Of a stretch of 23,924 nt of DNA, positions 14,866 through 23,400 are shown one piece after another. A program made the position numbers and the translations under genes. Position 1 is the first letter of the stretch, and each line of letters opens with the position of its first letter. Origin of the DNA: JBMZCV01 sp049613665 (GTDB lineage Bacteria > Bacteroidota > Bacteroidia > Chitinophagales > UBA2359); the NCBI GenBank assembly GCA_049613665.1, contig JBMZCV010000067.1, forward strand, positions 1-23,924. Reading direction: 5' to 3'. The notes under the pieces were generated by a model. The model saw only the letters and a list, made by a program, of their open reading frames with translations. It was not told the origin of the DNA and made no database searches.

Positions 14866-15012
14866 ATGGGAAGAGGAGATAAAAGAACAAAAAAAGGTAA
14901 AATTTATTCAGGTAGCTTCGGAAATATCCGTCCGAAAAAAAGCAAAAAAAACTATAAACCAGCAGAAGCAACAACTACTACTGCTGATGAATCTACAGAA
15001 ACAGATAAATAG
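14866..15012 (+). CDS. 30S ribosomal protein bTHX
   Basis: A 48-residue, strongly basic protein starts MGRGDKRTKKGKIYSGSFGN, followed by IRPKKSKK. The GRGDKRTKKGKI-x-x-GS-x-GN-x-RP pattern is the signature of bacterial Thx (bTHX), a small peptide bound in the head of the 30S subunit and known in Thermus and Bacteroidota. The C-terminal tail (AEATTTTADESTETDK) is acidic and Thr-rich and probably disordered. The gene is too short for many ORF callers. It has its own TAnnTTTG element and two terminator hairpins downstream, so it is probably transcribed alone. Confidence 0.9.
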   Translation: MGRGDKRTKKGKIYSGSFGNIRPKKSKKNYKPAEATTTTADESTETDK

Positions 15013-15047
15013 ACAAGCTTTTTAAAAGCTCTGTTTTTGAATACGAT

Positions 15048-15095
15048 AAAAAAGGCAGGTATTAAACATTATTTTGTTTAACACTTGCCTTTTTT
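15048..15095 (+). terminator. Intrinsic terminator after bTHX
   Basis: The arms at 15048-15068 and 15075-15095 pair with two mismatches, with A6 on the left and T6 on the right. It lies 35 bases after the bTHX stop. A small AGCTTTT-TAAAAGCT palindrome lies just before it. Confidence 0.8.
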
Positions 15096-15120
15096 ATGTT
15101 TGAAATGACTTTAACGACAG

Positions 15121-15163
15121 AAAAAAGCCTCATTATCTACTATAAAGATAATGAGGCTTTTTT
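15121..15163. terminator. Bidirectional intrinsic terminator, 18-bp stem
   Basis: A perfect 18-bp stem (15121-15138 with 15146-15163) and 7-base loop carry A6 and T6 flanks. It sits between bTHX and the convergent gene at 15261-15749 and probably ends transcription from both sides. Confidence 0.9.
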
Positions 15164-15173
15164 GTATGAAAAT

Positions 15174-15199
15174 TTAAGTGCCAAGCACTATTTTGCTAA
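15174..15199 (-). repeat. Fragment of dispersed repeat tail
   Basis: Read on the minus strand this is TTAGCAAAATAGTGCTTGGC followed by ACTTAA, close to the tail of the palindromic repeat family. A related TAGTGCTTGA string occurs (minus) near 15840. Confidence 0.4.
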
Positions 15200-15260
15200 T
15201 TGTTTGAAGGTAAATTAGGCATTATATTTTAAGAAAAATAACTCAAATATTGTAATATAA

Positions 15261-15749
15261 TTACGTTCTAGGAATAGGGTTTTCGCCATTTTGTAAATGA
15301 GCAACAATAGCTTGATAATTAATTACTTTTGGTAGCGGTTTTATTTCATACCAGAAATAATCAGAATCTGGATTTTTTGCTAAATGGTCTAGCTTTTCTA
15401 AAACAGAACTTTTTGTTTTGCCTCCTGGCCCAAACATATCATGTGTTACATTTTTGATTAACCACTTATATTCCGAATTATACTTTTTAGTACGATTGTC
15501 AAGCAAAACTAATAAATCATTTTGATATTGCCCATTGTTGACTCTACGAGTTAGTACAGCATCACTAGGAGGCATTACATATTTCTTAAATTCTATATTT
15601 GGGTAGTTTCCATCTAATCTTTTATATCTTTTCAAAAAGCCCTTTTTCACTTCATAGCCCTCACAATATGATAAAACTGATTGGCGGTTTATTATTTTCA
15701 AACACTGGTTTGTTTTCAATGACGTTGTTGTCCAAATATGTTCTGACAT
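15261..15749 (-). CDS. Hypothetical protein, 162 residues
   Basis: I do not recognise this protein. It is soluble in appearance, with no signal peptide or membrane segment. It is basic in the first half (KKGFLKRYKRLDGNY, VLTRRVNNG) and ends with FWYEIKPLPKVINYQ and NPIPRT. A central segment, YKWLIKNVTHDMFGPGGKTKSSVLEKLDHLA, could be helical. No catalytic motif is evident. It starts at ATG 15749, and an exact TATCTTTG promoter element precedes it on the same strand. It is isolated: a bidirectional terminator lies downstream and about 780 bases of non-coding AT-rich DNA lie upstream, a setting often seen for acquired single genes. The function is unknown. Confidence 0.6.
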   Translation of the reverse strand: MSEHIWTTTSLKTNQCLKIINRQSVLSYCEGYEVKKGFLKRYKRLDGNYPNIEFKKYVMPPSDAVLTRRVNNGQYQNDLLVLLDNRTKKYNSEYKWLIKNVTHDMFGPGGKTKSSVLEKLDHLAKNPDSDYFWYEIKPLPKVINYQAIVAHLQNGENPIPRT

Positions 15750-16530
15750 ACTTATTGTATTTAATTTGTTTTTATTGTTAATAATATTTTTAAGACATTA
15801 ATTTGGGGTGCAAAGATAATACTTTCATTTTGTACATTATCAAGCACTATGATTTAGTATAGCGTTAAAATTGAGAAATAGTTACTATTATTGATAATTC
15901 TTTGATAGAAAAACGTTTTTTATGACTTTAATATTGGAAATTAAGATTCTTTTTACTCTAAAAAAATAACTATCTTTTAAACATCATAAATGTACGAAAT
16001 GTTCAGCTAAAAAAAAAATAAGTTTAAGCATTATAGTTACTTATTGGATAAATGTTTTATAATGATATATTTAGTTGATTTTGTTAAGATATAGATAAAT
16101 GTTTTGTATTTTAATCTTTGTAATAGCTTGAATATCAGTATTTTAGGATTTGATAATAAAATTTTAGAAGTAAACAGCTCTTGTGTTAAAAGTAAAGTAT
16201 TAGGTGTTTAAAATAGCTGCATTGTATTTGCAAACCTTTTGTTTTAACTGTTTTTAATAATAAATAATGCCCTGCTAAGTGATGTTTTTTTAGTTGTAAG
16301 GCGTTATACAAAAATCAATGATAACTTGCTGAATTTTTTTAAAAAAACGTAAAATTATGAATTGATAAGGTAAATATCTAATTCTTTTTCGTTTTTTTTA
16401 AAAAAAATAAAAAAAAGTACGGTCTTTTTTAGAAAGTTGTTTAACTTTATATGATAGCAAGAAAGAAAAATTAAAACACCTTGTATTTTTAACAATGAAT
16501 TGTTAAAAGTGAAAGGATAAATATGTAAGT
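15750..16530. other. Long AT-rich non-coding stretch
   Basis: No gene longer than a few codons is supported. It contains the promoter for the minus-strand gene at its left end. Around 15980-16060 some strings (AAATGTACGAAATG, TAAGTTTAAGC, ATAAATGT) faintly resemble the right part of the MITE-like element. The rest is A/T-run-rich DNA before the secreted-protein gene. Confidence 0.5.
15811..15818 (-). promoter_or_regulatory. Bacteroidota promoter -7 element (TATCTTTG)
   Basis: The minus-strand reading is TATCTTTG followed by CA. A TTG lies 22 bases further upstream, within the spacing seen for -33 elements in flavobacteria. The gene start follows at 15749, giving a leader of roughly 55 bases. 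Confidence 0.65.
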
Positions 16531-17055
16531 ATGAAAAAGCAACTATTATTATTAATTTGTTTTCTAGTATTTTCCCACCTTACTTTATACGCCCAAAACA
16601 TTCCACTCAAAAGAGGTGTCGTTGCAAAATCTTTACCTGCTCCGTTTGAACCTAACACACAACAACTTCAATTATTTTTAAATCATTTAGAAAGTTTGCT
16701 GACTTGCGAAGAAACTTTTGATAGAAAAGAAGCAGATTGTTTTTTTACAGAAACAGACATTAAAGGTTATATTAATTATTTGATGTCTAAAAATTATCCT
16801 CAAATAAGACAGGAGGCAACACCGCTATTTTTGGGCATGACTAAAGAAGCAAAAGTATATGTTAAAAGTTTGTTAGAAAACAGCATTTCGCATATTGAAT
16901 TGCATGGAACTAAACAACGATATGGTACTACTGAAGCTATGAAAGTAGTGATGCCTTATATTAATGTATTTTATCATGATGGTCAGGCTAGAACTATACG
17001 ACTAAACTTGATGGAATATAACAATGCTTATAAAATAATGAATATAAATTATTGA
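16531..17055 (+). CDS. Small secreted protein of unknown function
   Basis: The 174-residue product starts MKKQLLLLICFLVFSHLTLYAQ, a classical signal peptide with likely cleavage after YAQ (about residue 22). The mature part is mostly polar and probably helical: QQLQLFLNHLESLLTCEETF, ITDIKGYINYL-like segments, and YVKSLLENSISHIELHG. It ends with a short strand-rich part (VVMPYINVFYHDGQARTIRL) that resembles small NTF2-like or cystatin-like folds only loosely. Two Cys residues (about 58 and 69) could form a disulphide after export. No family is recognised. It precedes the giant surface-protein gene by 427 bases, on the same strand, but the gap contains repeats and no evidence of co-transcription. 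Confidence 0.65.
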   Translation: MKKQLLLLICFLVFSHLTLYAQNIPLKRGVVAKSLPAPFEPNTQQLQLFLNHLESLLTCEETFDRKEADCFFTETDIKGYINYLMSKNYPQIRQEATPLFLGMTKEAKVYVKSLLENSISHIELHGTKQRYGTTEAMKVVMPYINVFYHDGQARTIRLNLMEYNNAYKIMNINY

Positions 17056-17198
17056 TATTTCAATAGCATTATTTAACCGAATTGCTAGGAAAATAACTGC
17101 AAAATATTTAAGCTTTGAATTGATAGATAAAAGTTTCTGGCTATCTGCTATTTCAAAACAAATATTCGGACAGATTTATTCTACAAATTGTGAAAATT

Positions 17199-17323
17199 AA
17201 GCACCTATTTAATAAAGCATTTGTTTAGTTGCTAACGCACTGCCAATCAAGGTGTTACCTTGTTCCGAAATACCCAAAAATTTCTGAACAACTACTTAAT
17301 ATACTGAAAATCAAGATGTTAGC
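17199..17323 (-). repeat. Dispersed palindromic repeat, inverted copy B
   Basis: The reverse complement of 17215-17301 matches 214-300 at about 88% by eye. The match extends through GCTTTATTAAATAG to about 17199. The core GCTAACGCACTGCCAATCAA and the following GGTGTTACC (17231-17259) keep the palindrome with one broken pair. At 17309-17323 a partial extra core, AATCAAGATGTTAGC, follows directly, suggesting nested or tandem insertion. Confidence 0.75.
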
Positions 17324-17425
17324 ACAAAATCGTCCTATTTTCAAATAGTATATGATACTTACCTTACCTATTTATTATAAAACAAATACATCTAATGTTT
17401 GTCAATTTTTTAAATTGAAATTTAT

Positions 17426-17457
17426 TGTTGTGCATAGTATTAAATTTATGCACAACA
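17426..17457. promoter_or_regulatory. Perfect inverted repeat in the giant gene's leader
   Basis: TGTTGTGCATA (17426-17436) and TATGCACAACA (17447-17457) are perfectly complementary over 11 bp with a 10-base spacer, ending 25 bases before the ATG at 17483. It could be an operator or a hairpin limiting translation. The right arm overlaps a 12-codon leader frame. Confidence 0.45.
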
Positions 17458-17482
17458 TTGAAAAAAGCAAAACTGAAACGAT

Positions 17483-20400
17483 ATGAAACAGACAACTACT
17501 CTGAATAAAATTATCTTATTTATTTTTTTTAGTGCTTTTTTATTGGTAGCAAATAGCCAATTTTTGCAAGCACAAACTCAATATAATGATGGACGTATAA
17601 GATTACGGGTTTGGGTACACAAAGTTTGGTCTAACTCAAATTGTGAAGATACTGGAGTCCAAGAGTATGTTTATAAAGATATTAGAGTGCGACCTAGAAC
17701 AGATGTATTAGGTACAGGTTGGTCGCCTGATGGCTTGAATATAAGAGCAGATGGAGACGAAAATAGATGGTGGAATCGAACAGAGTGGAATGGTTTGCAA
17801 AAGCCAACAGGCACAGGCGAGTTTCCAATGACAGAAGATGGAAATGGTGTACTAATGATGGATATTATTTATCCTAGCTCATCTGTTCCTACACAATTTG
17901 ATTGGGCAATTGGCGAGATGTGGGAAGATGATGCCAACAATATTTGTACCTGGCCGTGTGATGGCACAAATAGTAGCTGGGAATATGAAAATAGCTGGTG
18001 TTGTGGTTTGTATGGAGATGATTCCTATATAGGATATACTAATGGTTTGTCTGCAAACCCTTTTAGAGGAGGCCCAGAAGGGCAGATACATTATGTGCAA
18101 ACTGATATAGAAGAGGATAATTTTTTGACAGATACTGATAAATTTGCTGTTTTGTTTGGCTTTCAATGGGACTGGGTAGATGAACTTCCTGATTTATGTC
18201 CAGCACCTAAATATTCTGATGGTTCGAATGATATGGACTTAGAAGTTAGACTACTAGGTGTTTGGAGTGATAGTGATTATGATGGAGGAGCTGAATGTTT
18301 TTTCGGAGTAAGTTCTGATGAAGATTTGAGAGTGCGATACAGAAGTAAAGATAATTTAGGTGGTTATGGAGCATGGGAATGTATCAACAATACACTAGGA
18401 ATGAGTGCATTTGACCAAGCATCACCTGAGTGGAATGTCATTAGTCCTTACACACTTTTAACTGAAACTTATCCTGATGGAACTACAAATCACGAATCGT
18501 TTGAAATAGATTTTGAAGTGTGGGAAGAGGATAGTTGGAGTTTTATTTTTCAATGTGGAGCAGACTGCACTTATGACAATACAGGAGCTTGTTTTGGAAC
18601 TGCTTCTGATGAAGCTCATTTTTTGGGTTCAACAAGTGCTTTAGATTGGCGGAGTAGTCCGCCAAATACATGGAATAGATTGGATATACCGCTTCGGGCA
18701 AATAGCTCAACTTATGATAATTGGACAGTTTGGATAGAATATAGGTGGGGAATAGGTACGCCTACCATAACCGAATATAATGAGCAAGATATTGTATTAT
18801 GCAATAGCCAAACAGAAACAATAAATGTAGAAACGCAAAATTCAACCTACTATCAGTGGCAATATACTACTGTGACTGGCGATGATGTTGGTCAAGGAGA
18901 TGGAGATTGTCCCACTAATGCAACATGGACAGATATAGCAGGAGAAGTATGTGAAGACTTCACGATTGCTTGCCCTCATCCTGATGGTGATAATGGTACA
19001 CGGATATATCGTCTTAAAATGATGAATAGAAATGGTGTAGGAAGTACAAGTGATGCTGGAGACAGGTTAGAAATAGTTTACTCTGAATGTTATCGTGCAA
19101 ATTGCTTTCCTTTTGCAGCTCCTATTCAAGGAGCGGTATGTGGGCAAAATGCAGTAGGTGGAGCAGCTTATGACTTTTCTGTATTGCAACCACCTACTAT
19201 TGGAGCAACATCTAATGTAACTTATAGCTGGAGTGTGCCTGGAGCATCTCCGTCGTCAGGAACAGGAACTGCTTTTACGACAACTTTTCCTGAAGGTGTA
19301 GGAGCATATACTATAACTCTGACAACAGAAAGCCCATGCGGAAATTATACAAGCACTTGTACTGTAAATACTACTTTAGATTATTGTGGATATGTATATG
19401 TGTCGCCTTCAGGAAATGATAGTAATTTTGGTGGCCCAGATTCTCCCATGCAAACACTTAGTGCAGCATTAGTTGCTGCAAGTTCGTCAGGAGGCTCAAG
19501 AACACATATTAGAATGCTAAATGGAGACTATATAGAAACAAATCCTGTAGATTTGATTTCAGATATAACCATAGAAGGCGGATATTCTCAAACAGGTTTA
19601 GGTATGGATTGGGTATTAAATAACAATAGCGGAACTAATATTGTTTTTCGTGGTACAGAAAGCGAAAATGATGATATAGAGCATGTAATAGGTCTAGTTG
19701 CTAATAATGCGAATAATTGGACACTCAACAACCTACATATTTCAACTGTTGATGCTAGCGGAACTACAGTGAGTGGCAATGGAAAATCTAATTATGCGAT
19801 TTATATTAATGGTGCATCGAATTACACCATCAAAAATTGTAGTGTTGGTTCTGGTAGTGCTACTGATGGTATTGCTGGAAATGGTGCAATTGCAGGTTGG
19901 AGTTCATCTGATACTTATGATGGTAGAAATGGTACTGCTGGTTCTCAAGGTGGAAATGGTATAGATGAATGTAATGGAGGATGTGATCCTGGTGGAAATG
20001 GCGGTGCTGCTGGAAATAGTGGTTTGGGTGGAAATGGTGCTTCTAATGGTGGCAATGGACAAAATGGTGGTACTGGTGGCCAAGGACATGATGATTGTGG
20101 TGGTTGTACTGGGAATAATGGCTCTAGTACAGCATGTGCTACTGGTGGTAATGGTGATTGTGGTAATGGGAATAATGGAGGTTCTTGCAATAACGCTAAC
20201 AATGGTATAGCAGGTAATAATGGTGTCTTGGCATATACAAATGGCTACGCTGTTCCAAATAAGGGTTCAAATGGCTCTGGTGGTGCTGGTGGTGGTGGCG
20301 GTGCTGGTGGTGCTGGTGGTGGTAAGGACACAAGTGGCTGTGACGCTTCTGGTGCTGGCGGTGGCGGTGGCGGTGGTGGTGCTGGTGGCGGTGCTGGTGC

Positions 20401-23400
20401 TTATGGTGGAACTGGTGGTGGCTGTACTTTTGGCATTTTTGTTTGGAATGGCGGCAGCGGCGGTAGTATCACAAATAGTCAAATTATGGCTGGTGTTGCT
20501 GGAAACTCAGGACTTGGTGGAGTTGGCGGTAATGGTGGTTCAGGGGGTAATGGTGGTTCAGGCAATGGATGCTGTGATGATGTAAAAAGTGGTGGTGCAG
20601 GTGGTAGCGGTAGTAATGGTGGTAATGGTGGTAATGGTGGTAATGGTTCTGGTGGAGTTCGTTATGCTGTTGCATCTCAAAGTGGCACTGCTCCTTCCGT
20701 TAGTGGAATTACCATTAATAGTAGTGCAACAGGTGGAAGTTTTACAGCTACTCCTGAAATATCATTTAACTACAATTTGGGCTGTACCAATTCAGTAATA
20801 GAATTAATAGGAAAAACAGCACCTCCCACTTTAAATGCTGGAGGTCAAAACTATACTTATGTTGGAAACTATGGAGGACACTATTATTATCAATCTACTA
20901 ATAATAACGACTATGCAACAACAACAGGACATATCAGCACTTTTCAAGGCCAAGGAGCAACTGTTTATATGGCAACTGTAAATAATGCTGCTGAAAATGC
21001 AGTTATTTCACAAATTGCTACTAATCAAGGTACTGATTTAATTATTGGTTACAATGATGTAGGAAGTGAAGGTAATTTTGTATGGCAAGGAGCAAATGGT
21101 TCAGGATATGAAAATTGGAATGGAGGTGAACCCAATAATGTTGGTAATGAAGATTATACTGAAATAAGAGGTGGAGATGGACTTTGGAATGATATTGCTA
21201 ATAGTGAACCTACACTTTTAGAATTTGAAGATTTGCCTAATTGGAATGATTTAGCAAATTGGTCAAACTTTGGAGCAACAGGTAATCTAGTCAATGATAT
21301 AACAGAAATATTGTCTAGTTTTGGAGTGAGTGACGATATAGCGAATATTTATTATTCATCAACAGGTGATAAGGATATTGTTGTGAGCGGTAATACATTT
21401 ACCTGTTTCGTCAATATAATAACTGACCGTACTTTACCATTAATTGACCCAATAGAAAGCCCCATATGTGATAATCAAATTATGTTAGGTAGTACTTCTA
21501 ATAACCCTAATTCAGATGTAGCTTTTCAATGGACAATACAACAAATGGCAGTAACAGGTTTAAATAACCCTGTACCTATATATACTTCATCTTTAGAAGA
21601 TCCTGGAATAGTTACGTTACCTGAAAATAATGGGCCTAATCCTGTATGTTATCAAATCAAATTGGAAGTAGAAGACGAATGTTGTGGTTGGTCAATACCT
21701 GTATATACTACCGTAACTATAGACCCACCATTAGGCGATAATATAATTAATGAGCCTGTAACTACTGATTTTTGTTCACCTAATAATGCTTTTGCAGTAG
21801 TTATTGATGGTGAGCCTACAACAGGAGGTGCTGTAAATACGCCTGCGATATGTGGAATATCAGACCATTATGAATATGAATGGTATTTAATTGATGGTAA
21901 TAATTATACACCACTTAGTAGTAATACCGAAGATTATGTTATCCCAAGTGGTACTTTATCAGAAGGAATCTATAATTATATCAGAGAAATAAAATCAGGC
22001 GTTTGCGATTCTACATTAAGTAATGTAGTTACAATAACAGTACATGCAAATCCTGAAATTATTATTTCTCCTACAACTTTAGAATTATGTGAAGGAGCTT
22101 CTCAACAGTTATCTGTGAATATTATTCCAGGAGGAGGCACAATAACGACATCAAATACAAACTGGACTGGTAGTGGTACAGGACTTTTTAGTCCATTAGA
22201 TTCTACTATTACTGCAACTTCAGTTGGAAATTATACTTTAAATTATAATGTTACAGATTCAAATGGTTGTCAAGATACTGAAACAATTGCTATTATAGTT
22301 TCGCCAGCACCTACTATTACTAATATTCCTTCAAATATAATAATATGCTCAGGAGAAACAGCCTCATATAATCCAGAAGGCACTTTAGCATCAGGAACAT
22401 TGTATTATAGTTACACATCAACTGTAATTAGTGGCAGTTTTAGTGAATTATCAGGTAATACAGATGGTGCATTAACTGTTGCTCCAACAACTAATTTTAT
22501 ATCTGATATACTAACTAATACGAGTAATGACGATATAATTGTTGAATATACAATTACACCTATAACCGATGCACCATGTGTTGGAGAGCCTATTATTTGG
22601 GAAGTAACTGTACAACCAACTCCACAAATGCCGCTAAATGCAACAGTTACTCCAACAAATGCTTGTGGAAATACAGGTAGCCTTACTTTGACCACAACTG
22701 AAGGTCTAGGCACGGAGATTAATTGGTACACAGGAAGTTGCGGAGATATTTTAGTAGGCAGTGGAAGCCCCTTAATAATTTCGCCTACTCCTAATAGTAC
22801 AACGACCTATTATGCTGCTTATGTAGATGATTGTGATAATATTACAACCTGTGTTTCTACAACTATAACAATAAATCCGTCAGTAAACCATACCGAAAAC
22901 GTCGTGATTTGCGAAAATGATGCCCCATACGATATGCCAGATACGAGTACCGAAAGTACATCAGGCACATATGGCCCTTTTACGCTATTAGCAGCAAATG
23001 GCTGTGACAGCTTAGTTACGGTTGACTTGACGGTTAATCAAAATATTGACCATACTGAAAACGTCGTGATTTGCGAAAATGATGCCCCATACGATATGCC
23101 AGATACGAGTACCGAAAGCACATCAGGCACATATGGCCCTTTTACGCTATTAGCGGTCAATGGCTGTGATAGCTTAGTTACGGTTGACTTGACGGTTAAT
23201 CAAAATATTGACCATAGCGAAAACGTCGTGATTTGCGAAAATGATGCTCCATACGATATGCCAGATACGAGTACCGAAAGCACATCAGGCACATATGGCC
23301 CTTTTACGCTATTAGCGGTCAATGGCTGTGATAGCTTAGTTACGGTTGACTTGACGGTTAATCAAAATATTGACCATAGCGAAAACGTCGTGATTTGCGA

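Larger units (their letters stand above)
17056..17482. other. Intergenic region before the giant gene
   Basis: No full gene is seen. It holds the inverted copy B of the palindromic repeat, a partial second core (17309-17323) and an 11-bp perfect inverted repeat close to the giant gene's start. A 12-codon frame (ATG 17448, TGA 17484-17486) overlaps that start by ATGA. Confidence 0.6.

Noticed and set aside
15980..16060. Third MITE-like copy
   Set aside because: Only short scattered matches to the right half are present and no terminal inverted repeats can be found. It is mentioned as a possible relic only.
19773..20798. Several plus- and minus-strand open frames in the Gly-rich segment
   Set aside because: They are low-complexity shadows (runs of Val/Leu/Met or His/Pro/Thr) of the GGTGGT coding repeats in the giant gene's real frame.
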